This document shows positions 1 to 12,400 of a DNA stretch of 57,718 bases, piece by piece; within the stretch, counting starts at the first letter, position 1, and each line of letters starts with the position of its first letter. Location: contig JAKOGH010000163.1 of NCBI GenBank assembly GCA_024811115.1, positions 1 to 57,718 on the forward strand, given 5' to 3'. The stretch comes from Terana coerulea (Eukaryota > Basidiomycota > Agaricomycetes > Polyporales > Phanerochaetaceae). The notes beneath the pieces are model-generated. The model had not been told where the DNA came from. It worked only from the letters and a program-made list of their open reading frames with translations, and did no database searches. A program made the translations under genes and the position numbers.

Positions 1-3000
1 GAGCTGCAAAGGTAAAAACCTTGCAAAATCAAGTGATTGGCTGCTCGACTCTGGAGCGTCATTTCGCTTCACCGGTCAAAGAAGTTTATTGCAACTTGCG
101 CGACATTGACCCAATTGTCGTTCAAGCGGCTAATGGGCATGTAACTATCTGAGGAAGGTGATTCCATTATCAACTACCGTCCTAATGCGACGAGCAGAAT
201 GATTAAAGTCTTACTGAAAAATGTTCGACTCATGCCTTCGCAGAAACATGAATCTTATCTCGCTTGGTCAGCTGCTACGACAGAACCGGTTAATCGAGGG
301 TGACGCAACGCTCTAAAAATCCTGGACGGTAATAACCGCCAGGAATTATTGCAATTCGTGCCGCTTTATCCAAACGCAATGTACTATTTAGACACTGACT
401 GAGACGGCCTTGCGCTAGTCTCGCACGAAATAATGCATAGACGTTTTGGACATTCCTCTGAGCGGATCCTACATCAACTTCCGTCAGCAACGACGGAATG
501 TCCTGATTTCGACTATAACAAGTCGGACTCACCTGCTCTGGCTGCGCACAAGGAAAGATGCATAATTGCTCATTCCCGCCGACGCCTCGACAAGCATCGC
601 GACCCTTTGAGCTCATTCACAGTGACTTGAAGGAATTCCCGTTCGATTCATATCACCGGTACAAGTATATCATCACCTTTGTCGATGATTATACGTCGCA
701 TGCATGGATTATTTGCCTCAGGCTAAATCCGTCGCCATCCAAGCGACAAAGAACTTTCTTGCAATGGTTCAGAACCAGCATAAAGCTAATGTCGAAAGCT
801 GGATGTCAGATGCAGGAGAATATAAGTCAAGCATTCATTTAGATGCTAAAGGACGCAGGGATTAAAATTTTAACTAGCGCTCCACATACTCCACAGCAGA
901 ATGGACGCTGAGCGGTTCAATCGAACCCTCATGGATAAAGCCGAGGCTATGCGCTTCACAGCTTGCATCCCTCCGTTGTGGTGGGAATTTGTGGTTATGC
1001 ACGCTACAGTGCTTGCCGCACCCCTGTTTCACGATTAAAATGGCTTACGCCCTTATGAGGCACTCATGGGTGAAAAACCACGCGTTGATAACATCCGTGT
1101 TTGGCTGCGGTGCATGGGTCTTATCCCTGCCGACGTTCGAAAGAACAAACTACAGCCTAAGTCGAAATGATGACATACATCGGACGGCAGGCACGGTTGG
1201 ACCTTCATGAGAGGACCCAACAACGTCGTGTTTCGCTCAACTCAAGTCGAGTGGTGCGAAACTTATTTCCCAAGTGTCCTGACGGCAAAATGCCCGCATG
1301 GCCTGACCCGCCTACGCAAAACACCAATAACGCGAAGACAATGAGTCTTCGCAAGGTGCAGAATCAGACGATAGTGACGACGATGCGCCACCACCTAAAC
1401 GGCGAGCTGCACCTCGTCCTAACCCTCCTTCCGTCAAAAGAGACCGAGCGGGTTGAACAACGGTTCAACCCCTGAGCCCCTGTTGGGCGTAGCCCAAGTC
1501 CGCTTCTCGCGAGGCGACACCACCCGCAGAAGATCCGCAGGTACTGGCACCACCAGTTATTCCTGCCGGGCCGCGGCGTAGTACTCGCGAACGAAGGATC
1601 CCAGTCAGAAATCCAGGCTCCGTGTACGACCAGTCACAAGCACTGTCACGAGTTTTAGGTGCTGATAGAGGTATCCGTAGTTGGGAAAAGCAGACTGGCC
1701 AGACCAAGCCCACCAAGGTTAGCTACCAAGAGCGCGGTCAGTCTAGCAAGCAGCCCGACAGTGTTCCCGCCACACGTCCTGCTAGCCCCTCTACATCCGA
1801 AACAGCTCAAACCTGTTCCGGATATCACTGAGCTCACTGGAGACACTGGAAGTGAAAGCCCAGTGTCAGATGACGTACTGGCACGACTGTGCCGGAAAGG
1901 AGAGTAAATTTCTACAATTATCTGCTTGCCCAAGCAGTCAATCCTGACGCAACAAAGTCTTCAGTCCGAGACTGGACTTTACGTGACATAAATCGCCTGC
2001 CTGCAAAACAGCAGGTAGAATGGCGTGCTGCATGCAAAGACGAGCTCGATGCATTAAGCAAAGAGGCGTGTTCGAACTCGCCCCGGCCGAAAGGCAAACA
2101 CGTCATTAAAAACCGATGGGTTTTTGATGAGAAGTCAGATGGTTAAAAGAAAGCGCAACTTGTAGCTTGCAGCTTCTCTCAGATTGAGGGAATCAACTAC
2201 AACAAAATCTTCTCTCCAGTCGTACGGTTTGAAACTGTTAGATTCGTACTTGCTCTTGCAGCACTCGAAGGCTTCTTCCTTACTGGCCTCGATGTGCGCA
2301 ACGCATATCTGTATGGACTGTTAGATGAGGAGATCTATATGGAACAACCCGATGGCTTTCCTGCTCAAGGGAAAAAGCACATGGTGCTTCGTCTCCGTCA
2401 GCGCCCCTCTACGGGCTTAAGCAGGCAGGACTGTCCTGGTGGAAAGCCCTTAGCAAGTCTATGGCTGAGCTCGGCTTCAAAGACTGAAGTCCGATGCTGG
2501 CATATACGTCAAGGCACGGGCGACGACATGGTCATCGCCGTAGTCTATGTTGACAACGCTATATTTGCCGGATGTAGCAAGGCAAAAGTACTCCAAGAAA
2601 AGGAGTCCTTCATGCAATGGTGGGAGTGTCGCAATATGGGCGACGTAAAGGAGTTTCTGCGCATGCGCATACAACGAGTCGGCGACAAGATCGTAATAGA
2701 TCAGTGCGCCTACCTTGACAAGGTACTCGAACACCGCGGCCAGACCAATGCCAAAATGGCAAAGACTCCGCTTCCGGAGGGCTATATCCCTCAACCAAAT
2801 GAAGGAGAGCTCAACAAAACTCGCCAGAGCCGTTTCCAAATTGCGATAGGCTCACTCCTTTATATCATGCTCGGTACACGACCGGACATTGCGACGCTGT
2901 CACAAAGCTCGCACAGTTCAGTGCGAACCCGTCTGAAGACCACCTAAACAGAGCACTGTACATCTGCCGCTACCTGTCAGGTACTCGTAACTACACCCTC

Positions 3001-3759
3001 GAGTATGATGGCTCTTCCGGGTTAGGCTTGGTGGCGTACACCGATGCAGATTGGGCGGCTGCTTCCAACCGCCGCTCTCAGACTGGCTTCTTGCTAATGC
3101 TTGCAGGAGGAGCTTTTAACTGGAGCTCTTTGCACAGAAGTCTGTAGCAACGTCTACTAAAGATGCCGAATATATGGCACTTAGCGACTGCTTCCAAGAA
3201 GTCATGTGGATTCAAACATCCTCTATGAACTCGGTTACAACTTCTAGAAAGTGCCTATCTGCAGCGATAACCAGGGTGCTCTATTCGTTTCGGAAAATCC
3301 TGTTACTGAAAAGCGCACCAAGCACATCGACATCCGCTATCACTACATTCGCAATGTTGTTGAAGCTGGCCACGTCAAGTACTCTTCGTACCTGGCGTTG
3401 ACAATCCCGCAGATATCTTTACAAAGAATCTGGGCAGGGTCAAAATCGAGAAGTTCCGACCAATGCTCAGACTTCGCATCGCTGCTAACTAGCACGACTA
3501 AACCAGCGCAGGCAATACGCCCGTGCTAGGTTAGGAGGAGTGTTGAGTCAGATAGACGCCGTAGCGCTCTGCTCATATCTTCTCTATTGTTCTACCAGGT
3601 TCCACCATGACAATCCCTATTGTCTATTGTCCTGGTACCTATTTGTGTCTGTTTGTAGTACAGCCACCCTGTATTGTATATAAGGCAGCCCTCTGCGCCA
3701 TACTCTAATAAGACTCTTACAACTCTCAACCCACTTACGTGTATCCATACCAGCCTACA
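1..3759 (+). mobile_element. Degenerate Ty1/copia LTR retrotransposon (pol remnants plus 3' LTR)
   Basis: Pol pieces occur in copia order (protease, integrase, reverse transcriptase, RNase H) but in shifting frames. The aspartic protease motif DWLLDSGAS lies near 38-75. A GAG-pre-integrase-like block (HRRFGHSS) begins near 436. Integrase follows at about 590-1010, with HSDLKEFP, FVDDYTSHAW, a SDAGEY block and AERFNRTLMDKAEAMRF. Reverse transcriptase spans about 1890-2900: KNRWVFDEK, NKIFSPVVRFETVR, DVRNAYLYG, and YVDN where the family has YVDD. RNase H spans about 2990-3400 (YTDADWAA, KHIDIRYHYIR). Integrase before reverse transcriptase is diagnostic of copia rather than gypsy. At least five frame changes and several stops mean it cannot be autonomous. 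The 5' LTR and gag lie outside the window or are lost. The active-site change D to N in YVDD would by itself be expected to inactivate the polymerase. Confidence 0.95.
3531..3759 (+). repeat. Polypurine tract and 3' LTR of the copia element
   Basis: A purine-rich tract (TTAGGAGGAG, 3531-3540) is followed directly by TGTTGAGTCAG at 3541. This is the expected arrangement for a plus-strand primer and an LTR beginning TG. A TATA-like TGTATATAAG sits near 3675, about 135 bases into the LTR. The end is placed at CCTACA (3759) because LTRs usually end in CA, but this border is uncertain since no second LTR is in the window for comparison. Confidence 0.7.
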
Positions 3760-3773
3760 GGTGAGTAACCATC

Positions 3774-4085
3774 CTAGCTTCCTCTAGGCCTCGGTAGGAG
3801 TGTACGCCGCTGTATGCGCTGCACTTCTACATCCTCCGTAAAAAAAGCGATGGAGGGGCGGAGTGTCTTGTGTGTATGCGGTTTTGCACCACTGTGCTCC
3901 TCAAAGGTACATTGCACTTCGCCGGAACATGTGCTTGCGAGCGACGGCATTCCAGGAGGCGGCAGACAAGGGAACATGGTGCGATGTCTCTGTCTTTGGG
4001 AGATGCATAGCCGTTCTCATTGAATCCCTCATGGCGGGAGGAACGAGAAGGCGATGTCTAAGAGCTCCGGTAGAAGATGTGCTGT
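3774..4085 (-). pseudogene. Truncated F-box gene fragment next to the LTR
   Basis: On the minus strand, pieces in different frames align with the two complete F-box copies downstream. LLPELLDIAFSFL (about 4075-4035) matches LLPELLDITFSYL. ASWNAVARKHMFR matches SWSAVARRHMFRE. KTLRPSIAFFTEDVEVQRI matches the RTLRDIRAFYTEN region. Similarity stops at about 3774, some 15 bases from the proposed LTR end, so the retrotransposon insertion probably removed or displaced the rest of the gene. The fragment also holds stops and frame changes. It is a third, dead member of the tandem F-box group at 4415-7881. A 330-base stretch between it and the next copy (4086-4414) has no recognisable gene. Confidence 0.75.
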
Positions 4086-4414
4086 ATGTGTGAAGTTTGT
4101 TGTTGTTGTTAGCTATCACTAGTACTGTCGTTGTAGCTCTACAAACTCACAGACAAGGAGGCCTAAAGCTGCTTGCGCCGGGATTTTCCAAGTTCATTGG
4201 CTTGAGCTCACGGATAGTAGTGCAACCGTGTGGTGGTGGTCTGAATACAGAACGATAAGTCAACCGAGCCCGCGGGAACTGAAATGACAAGATCCAGAGA
4301 GGATTTGACGCGCCACTGATGCGCCTGATGGCACACTTTCTTGGGACAATTACGTGTACGACAGCAGGGGCACGAATTTGGATATATTCGCAGACTTAAA
4401 CAGGCTACGTTTGG

Positions 4415-5871
4415 TTATATACTAGCCTCTTGAATTGTCAGGACGCCGTCCTTCAGACATTGCGGGAACATCTGTGCGATCAACCGTCTCGCGTCGTCGT
4501 TCTGGGTCTGGGTGTCTCTTGCTCTAGATCTTCCGGTGGAGATGTCCTTGAACTCTACGACGATGGTTTCCACAAGGGTATGCGCTACAATCCTTAGCAA
4601 CGCCTTGTTTATCCAGTCGAGCAACTCTTGTAACATCCCGTGAATGGACATCTCGTAGGGGACGCCCTGTAGAACACAATGTGGATCACAAACTGCGCGA
4701 GCTGGGGTGGTTGGCAGGGGTGAAACCCCCAGAGCCGTAGAGAAATTCGTATAGCTCGAGGAGCCGGTCCGTCGTCTCGCCAGCAGTATTCGCCAAGCAC
4801 AGAGTCATCTCGACGGCGATTTTGCGTAGATTTTGCAGGCATCGCAGTTCACCAGCTTGTTATCTGAAATCGCGCGGAGAGTCAGCTTGTTGGGCTTAAT
4901 ATCACGAAGTAGGATATGCGTACTATACGGCTTGATTATCGAAAACCGCAGCTCTGTCAGGTTACTCCCAACATTATTGATGAACCGCTGGTTCCTTTCG
5001 AACGCCTCGCCATTACACTCCAAAGTGAGTTCGCGCAAGTGCTCCAGAATGCCGGGCGCGCGTTCTAGGGCTTCGTAAAGATACCACTTGTCCGTAAGCG
5101 GTGATACTCGCAATGATTTTGGGGCAATCGCTAGCGGCTCGAGGTAGTGTGGATGTGGTGAAGTCGAGGGCGAACCAGAGCGATACCAGTTGTTAAGATG
5201 TACGTAGCTGACATTGGAGAATAAGGCAAGTAAGGAAACAACGACGTGGTCAGACACATCATCCCGGCTGTAATTGAGAATTCTGCCGGCCGTGATGCGC
5301 AGGTATTCCAAATTCAGGGCATCGAGGGGAGGGAGGGGTATGTGTGTATGCAGTTGTTCAGATAGACTTCATCTAAAACGAGAGATTTGAGCAGAGGGAA
5401 CCCAGTCAAAAGCGCGACTAGTTCCTCGGATGGAATCCCGGTGTCTTGGAAGTGTATGAGCGAGATGTGGCGGAGCGCAAGATGTCGGACGCAGCTCTGT
5501 GCGTAGGCATTCTCGGTGTAGAACGCGCAAATCTCCCCGAGCGTTCTGTACGGAGATATTTTCCAGTCGTTGTTGCTGTCCCTACCGCGGGTTATCTTGT
5601 CTATTTCCAGTGGTGTGGACTCGGAGTCCGAGTCGTCCCGGAATTTGCGAATTATGTACCTCCGACCTGTTCGTTCTCCTCCTTCTGACCTAAAGGTGTA
5701 CCCAACTTCGCGGAACATATACCTCCGAGCGACGGCACTCCAGGAGCGCGAGACGAGGGTGCAAGCAGCGATGTCTTCGCGCTTTGGTGCGACATGCCCC
5801 ATGTCGTTGAATCCCTCTCGCCGGAGGTACGAGAATGTGGCGTCCAATAGCTCGGGTAGCAGCTGCGCCAT
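4415..5871 (-). pseudogene. F-box domain protein copy A, frameshifted
   Basis: The start is set at ATG 5871 (MAQLLPELLDATFSYL), which matches the start of copy B exactly. Residues 1-60 form an F-box-like domain (LLPELLD...ACTLVSRSWSAVARRYMFREV), which in this family would recruit SKP1 of an SCF ubiquitin ligase. The rest is an LRR-like region with LTDKWYLYEALERAPGI and LVNCDAC blocks and a conserved C-terminal tail ending CLKDGVLTIQE. Alignment with copy B shows four one-base frameshifts, near 5330, 4831, 4704 and 4665. There are no nonsense substitutions outside the shifted frames. A possible 5' leader intron (GTGAGTTTCC near 5940) precedes the start. Target specificity cannot be inferred. 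Confidence 0.8.
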
Positions 5872-6505
5872 CTGAACAGGACTGTCAGCTCTAAAGCGTG
5901 TCAGTCGCAATGTCTGTCTCGCTGTTGCCTGGAAACTCACAGAGCAGTAAGTAGCCAATGTTGCACTTCCGAACCCTTCGAAGTTCTCTGTTTTGACCTC
6001 GATAATGTCCACGGCGGAAGGGGGCGATACGTAGTCGTGGCTCGAACAAGAAAGCAGGAAACTCGGTGGCGATAGAAGTTATCGAAGCGATCTGCTGGGT
6101 TGCTGGGCTCACATTTACGGGGCGTTAATTACGGACGGCGCCGCAAAATCCCCAAGCAGAAGCAAACAAAGGCGCATCGAGCGCGTCATCCTCCGCTCAT
6201 CTTGCTCACTGACATCGCACCCACATCCAACCAAATCAATCCCAACGCAGCCTCATTGACATCTACTCGTGCGCTGAGCGTTCTGAGAGAGCAGCAGCTC
6301 GAGCGCCGTTCTCGCACAAACACGTTATATATGACATGGGATCTGACCAGTTGTAATCATATAATTGAATGGACATCATATAAAGACTAGTATGGCCACA
6401 AGCGTATTTGAGAGTACGGCTGTAAGAGTATTGCTATATAACTAAGTACGACAGCAAGGGGCACGTATTTTGATACATTTGCAGATTTCGATAGGCTATG
6501 TTTAG

Positions 6506-7881
6506 TCATGTAGCTTCCTGAATGACCAGGATACCATCCTTCAGACATCGCGGAAACATCTGTGCGATTATCCGTTTCAGATCGACATCATCATGGCTTG
6601 CCATGTCATCCTTGAACTCCACGAGAATTGTTTTTACGAACATATGCGCCACAATTCTCAACAACGCCTCTTCCATAATGTCCACCAGCTCCTCTTCCAA
6701 GTCCAATTCAAATGCCATATAGTGGAACACGCCGCGGAACATGATGTGGATGACGAACTCCGTCAGTTGTGGGTGGTTAATAGGTGTGAACCCCCAGCGC
6801 CGGGCCTGCAGAGAAACTTGTGCAGCTTAGTAAGAAGCTTGTGCGTCGTTGAGCCGTCCCCACAGTGCAAGTATAAGGTCGTTTCAAAGACAATTTTGCG
6901 TAGATTCCTGCAGACATCGCAGTTCACCAGCTTGTCAGCTGAAACTGTGTGGAGAGTCAGCTTATTGGGCTTGATATTACAAAGTAGCATCTACGTACTG
7001 AACCCATCCATTGGCAACCGCAGTTCTGTCAGGTTAATCCCGGCATTATTGATAAACCGCTGGTTCATGTCGAAGACCGCCTCGCCGTCCATCCGGTTGA
7101 AAGCGAGCTCGCGCAAGTGCTCTGCAATGCCTGGTGCGCGTTCTAGAGCTCCGTAAAGATACCACTGGTCCGTAAGCGGTGATATGCGCAGTGATTTTGG
7201 GGCAATTGCCAGCGGCTCGAGGTAGCCTGGGTGCGATGAAGTCGATGGCAAATCAGGGTTGTATGCGTTATTGAGATGCAAGCGGCCAACCTTAGAGAAC
7301 AAGGCGAGTAAGGAAACAACGGCATGGTCAGACACATCATCTCGCCAGTTGTTCCCGCGAAAACCGGTCATGATAAGCAAGTACTCCAAATTCAAGGCGT
7401 CGAGAGGTGGGGTGTGGGGTATGTGAAGGCAGTTGTTGAGGTAGACATCGGCCAGAATGAGAGATCGGAGAGAAGGGAACATATTCAAAAACATGACTAG
7501 TTCCTCAGAATGAAGGCCGGTGTCTTGAGCGCATGTGGCCTCGGCGTGGTAGAGCGTAAGATATCGAACGCAGTTCCGCGTGTAGGGATTTTCGGTGTAG
7601 AACGCGCGAATATCCCGGAGTGTCCTGTGCGAAAACACCTCACAGTCATTGTCGCTGTACCTCCGGCGTTCTGTTTGGTCTATTTCCAGCGGCGTAGACT
7701 CGAAGGTGTACTCGACTTCACGGAACATGTGCCTCCGAGCGACGGCGCTCCAGGAGCGAGAGACGAGAGTGCAAGCAGTGATATCTCCGCAATTTGGTGC
7801 GACCTGCCCCGTAGTGGCGAATCCATCTCGCCGCAGATACGAGAATGTGATGTCTAAAAGCTCAGGTAACAGCTGCGCCAT
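6506..7881 (-). pseudogene. F-box domain protein copy B, nonsense and frameshift
   Basis: Starts at ATG 7881 (MAQLLPELLDITFSYLRRDG). The F-box lies at residues 1-60 with SWSAVARRHMFREV. An LRR-like region follows, with YLNNCLH, ISPLTDQWYLYGALERAPG and NLTELRLP. The frame is open for about 295 codons, then meets an in-frame TAG at 6991-6993 where copy A has a sense codon (ACG CAT ATC versus ACG TAG ATG). The following sequence stays aligned to copy A (IKPNKLTLHTVSADKLVNCDVC). A single T is then missing near 6789, after which the C-terminal tail (VIHIMFRGVFHYMAFEL...ILVIQEAT, 6742-6506) is out of frame. The N-terminal F-box plus about 240 residues could still be made as a truncated protein. Confidence 0.8.
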
Positions 7882-8290
7882 CCTAGCAAGTCTGTCAATT
7901 CGAAAACGTGTCATGCGCAAAGTCTGTCTCTTCGTTTCCTAAGAACTCACAGAGCAGTAAGCAGCCAATGCTGCAATTCCAACACCTTTAAAGCTCTGTG
8001 TTTTGATGTTGGTGGTGGGGCGGCAGTGTAGTCGTGGTTCGAACGAGTCGAGAACTTCGACAGTCTCTCGGAGAACGCCGTGCCACAAAACCCGTCGCCC
8101 AAGCAGAAGCAAACAAAGGCGCATCAAGCGCATCATCCCGCTGTGACTCGCGTCAATTGCGCTTTGCCACCTCCCCTCACCTTGCTCACTGACATCGCAC
8201 CCGCATTCAACCAAATCAATAATAACGCAGCCTCATCGACATCTACTCGTGCGCCGAGCGTTATGAGGGAGTATCAACTCAAAGAGGGTC

Positions 8291-9413
8291 TGCAAAGAGG
8301 GCGATTTTATGGTGGTTCACGGTATACCAACTAAAGTGCGTAAACCCGCTTCGTTGATACCGTTTTCCCCTTGCTCATCATAAGATTAGTAATGTAGATC
8401 AATTTAATGCTTTAAATTACTACCTCATTCAACATTGCGCAAGCTGTTTTGCGAAGTACGCGGTTATCGGTACTAGAAAGGTACGTTATGGTCGGAGACC
8501 GCCAGGAAGTTTGGATGTCTTCTGCCTTCTCAGCCACGTACGCTTTCCGGTCTTCGAGATACTCGGGACTATCCTTATGGCGTTTACTTTACTCGAAGCT
8601 CTATCACTCCGACCTGCACTTCGTCTTCTCAGAAGTGACGCGGGGATCCGGAATAGCGGTTCCGGGGTTTAATTGCATGACCAGTGTGATTGTAGAGATG
8701 ACACTACTGAGCCTCTTTACAGCGATTGCTACAACTGCCAACGTTTAGCAAGGCCATATCATTTCGAAATTCCTTGACACGGCGTGCCGTGTCGGCGGTG
8801 TTATGAAGAGAAATGACGGGTTGCGACGCATCCTTGCGGGCCAGTCACGGTGGCAACTGTCTTACCATGTAAAGTCTTCCACGACTCATGTGATGTTGCC
8901 CGCAAGGTTTGTGTTATCATCGGTGTGATTGCGTGAACTGGTGTTGATTGCTCGCACACAGGCTTTGCCGCACAAGCAACGTTCAAACGCATCAAAATAT
9001 GTACGTGCCCTACCGAAACCTTTCGGACCAGCCGTCTGGGATGCCGCACTACATATAGGGCGTCCTTCAAGTATACTCCCATGACTACACACGTGCTTCT
9101 CGAACCACTGCCGGGCCCCAAGATGTCTCCGTATGTCTTTCACGGAAGCCTGCGCCAAGGTTGTTGATAAAGCTACTTCGTCTCAGCGGAAGAAGAACCA
9201 CGAGACCTAGAGTTTCGGCAAGAGCATCGGAACGGGAAAGAGAACACTAATAACAGTGCGGTCTCATAAAGGACAAGAGAGCAGCCTTCCATCTCAGAAT
9301 CTCCCACCCCAACGGTCTCCAGGTACGCCTTATCATCATATACAAAGTGACTTGCTCTTGAATGTTATATAGAGTTGCGCTGCTGACTACTGGTCGCAGT
9401 GCTTGCATGAGAA
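8291..9413. other. 1.1 kb without a recognisable gene; 5' flank of the first reductase
   Basis: Short open frames on both strands have no recognisable motif, no conserved splice pattern and no similarity to other genes in the window. The last 100 bases presumably hold the reductase promoter; no convincing TATA box or known operator was identified. Confidence 0.4.
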
Positions 9414-12400
9414 ATGGCCCCTGTCCTTGCCCCTCTTGATGGCTCTCTTGCGTTTTTGACCGACTTTGCGGACTTCAACGAGGAACACAATCCCGACGCA
9501 CCATGCTTCGTTTTTCCTTCTTTGAACTCACCCGAAGCTGTCGAGTCACTATCGTTTTCGGAGCTGAATCGGGCGAGCCATCGGGTTGCGCATCGTCTAC
9601 GCCCTGGCCGGGAGGGTTCTGGGGCGAAGTCATCGCGGTGCTCCTAAGTACGGACACGGCTATATACGTAGCTGTGCTTTTGGGTCTGCTGCGGGCGGGT
9701 CTGATTGTAAGCTTCGTACATTTTTACGCTTGGTCATGAGCTGATGCCACTGTCCAGCCTTACCCCATGTCACCGAGAAACTCGGCGCAAGGCATAGCGC
9801 ACATGCTGGAGGCGACGTCATGCCATCGTGTTCTGCTCCAGCCTTCCACTCGCTCATTGCTAGACCAGACGAAGCCATGGTTGGCAGAGAATAAATATCC
9901 TGCGCGTGAGCACGAGCTTCCCGAGCTGGCCGAGGTATTCCCTCGGCTCTCCGGCGGCTCTGAAGGCCACACGGAACCGTATCCTCCACCGGACACACCC
10001 GTCGACCTCGAGAACACCGCGCTGTATCTGCATTCTTCTGGCTCGACTGGCTTGCCCAAATCCATTCCCTTCACAGTTCGCCGGCTGTTCCAAATCTCCA
10101 GATACAGTAGGCACTCTCGTACGTTGCACTTGATTCAGGCTGAAAACTCTCTCCGCACAGACATCTACGGCAAATGTCGCACCGAAGTGCGCTTCGCCGC
10201 GCAGGCTTTACCTACCTTTCACGTCATGGGCTTGCTCATGCAACTGTGCTATCCCTTGCTAAGCTCGCGGGCCATCTCCGTCTACACGCCTCAACACCCC
10301 AGCCCGCCCGTCGTGCCCAATCCCCACAATGTCCCGGAGACGAGCCGGCTGACGGAATGCACGGCGATCCTGACGGTGCCGTCTTACATAGAGGTATGCT
10401 CTCCCCGCCGCGCGCGCACCCGTGTTCACACTGGTTCACAGGCGTGGTCCCATCTGGAAAGCAACTTGGCCTATCTTCGGAGTCTGCAGGTACTGGTACG
10501 TCGTGTTCCTCGCCCCTTCAGGGACACTGCGCTAACATGGGCTTAGGTGTTTGCTGGCGGGCCCTTGTCGCACGCGGTCGGCGAGAAGATGATGTCCGCC
10601 CGCGTGCCCGTCTTCTCCGCGTACGGCGCCACCGAGTTCGGGAACCCTACGCAAGCGTGGGACGAGCTTTCGCGGGACGAGCTGACGGGCAACCGAGACT
10701 GGGACTGGCTGCGCATGAACGGGCCGCTGGAGACGCGATGGCATGCGCAGGGCGATGGGACCTACGAGCTTGTAGTCTACGTGTGCTCATCAATCACTGT
10801 CCTGATTCCGTCGCTCATCTCGGCCTTTAGGAAACAAACGAGCTGTGCATCGGGGTGCACAACGCCCCCGGCGAGAAAGCGTACGCAACGGCCGACCTCT
10901 TTACCCCGCATCCGACGAGGGACGGGCTATGGAAAATGTATGTGCCATCTACTTGTCGCGTAAAATGCTGGCGCTTACTCGGGACCAGTGTCGGGCGGAC
11001 GGACGATGTCATCGTTCTGAGCACCGGTGCGCACTTCCCGTGCATAGCAGGTCTGTCTCCCTCGGCTCATCGTATGGGGGTACAGGCGAGAAGATTGTGC
11101 CTCTCCCGCAGGAAGGCCACGTTTTGGCCAGCCCGTTGGTGTCTGGATGTCTGATGTTCGGCAGGGAGCGCGAGCAGGCGGGTATTCTCATCGAAGTCAA
11201 CCCAAAGCACGCCTTTGACCCGGCCGATGAAACTGCGCTAATTGGTTTTCGAAATAAGATATGGTCAGACGAGATTATCGTCGCTGAAGCGTGGCTGACA
11301 TGAGTACTGGATAGGCCCGCGATTGAAGAGGCCAACGCGATGGCCCCTGCGTTTGCCAAGATATTCAAGGAGATGGTCATTGTTGCTGCACCGTCCAAGC
11401 CGCTGCCCAGGGCTGGCAAAGGCACTGTCATCCGGAAACAAGCTATTGTTATGTTCGCTGACGAGATCAGCAACCTGTGAGTCTTCGCTTCACTCCAAAC
11501 ATACAGCAAAAAATGCTAATGTATTTTCCAGGTACGAGACAATCGAGGAAAGCACGGACACCAAAGGCATAGCTCTTCCGCCTGAATGGCAAGAGGCGAG
11601 CATCCAAGCGTGGCTCTTGGAGCATGCAAAGTCTGTGAGCGCCACCCAGAACCTTTCTGCGGACATCGATCTATTCCAGCAAGGATTCGACAGGTCAGTC
11701 CGCCGTGTTTCCAGTACGGCCTGCAGCATGTTTAACTTAAACACGCAGTCTGAGCGCAACGTTCTTCCGGAACCGCATCATCAGTGCGCTTCGCTCCTCC
11801 CTGGACCCCAAACTGCAAGACATCGGCAAGCACATACCCGCAAATCTCGTGTTTGAGCACCCTACCGTCGCGCAACTTTCGAGCTACCTCACCGGGCTCA
11901 TCGGCGCAGGCTCCTCGGGCGGGCGGCGCCACGCGCATGCAGTCCGGGTGCGGGAAATAGAGGCCCTGGTGGCGAAGCATTGTGCGGACTTGCCGGTGCC
12001 GACGGCGCGAGGTGCAAGCTGCGGGCGCCGGGCGCCGGTCGTGCTGTTGACGGGCTCGACCGGGAACATCGGGGCGCATGTCCTCGCGTACCTGCTCGCG
12101 GACGGCGGTGTCGAGCGCGTGTACGCACTGAACAGGCCGTCGTCCGACCCGAAGGCACGGTTGGCGTCGGCGTTCAAGGAGCGCAGGCTGCCTGTCGAGC
12201 TCTTGACGGGCCCCAAGCTTGTTTCCTTGGTGGGAAGCGTGGCGCAGGAGAAGTTCGGCATAGACGAAAGCATCTATAACGAAGTAGGCTTTCGCCACCC
12301 TGTTGACGGTATCAGTGACTAATGGCAGTCAACGCAGCTTCGAGACTCAGTCACACATATCATACACAACGCGTGGACCGTGAATTTTAACCTTTCTCTC

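Larger units (their letters stand above)
4355..8290. repeat. Tandem direct duplication of an about 1.9 kb F-box unit
   Basis: Two units (about 4355-6320 and 6440-8290) are similar along their whole length, not only in coding sequence. The 3' flanks share a run around GACAGCA(A)GGGGCACG...GCAGA (4361 and 6449). The 5' flanks share AAGCAGAAGCAAACAAAGGCGCATC (6160 and 8100) and TTGCTCACTGACATCGCACCC. The promoter was therefore duplicated with the gene. The proximal unit is slightly longer because of small indels in the coding part. Confidence 0.8.

Noticed and set aside
8449..9158. Frames of 90-106 codons on both strands upstream of reductase 1
   Set aside because: No motifs, mutually overlapping, and no homologue among the repeated families here.
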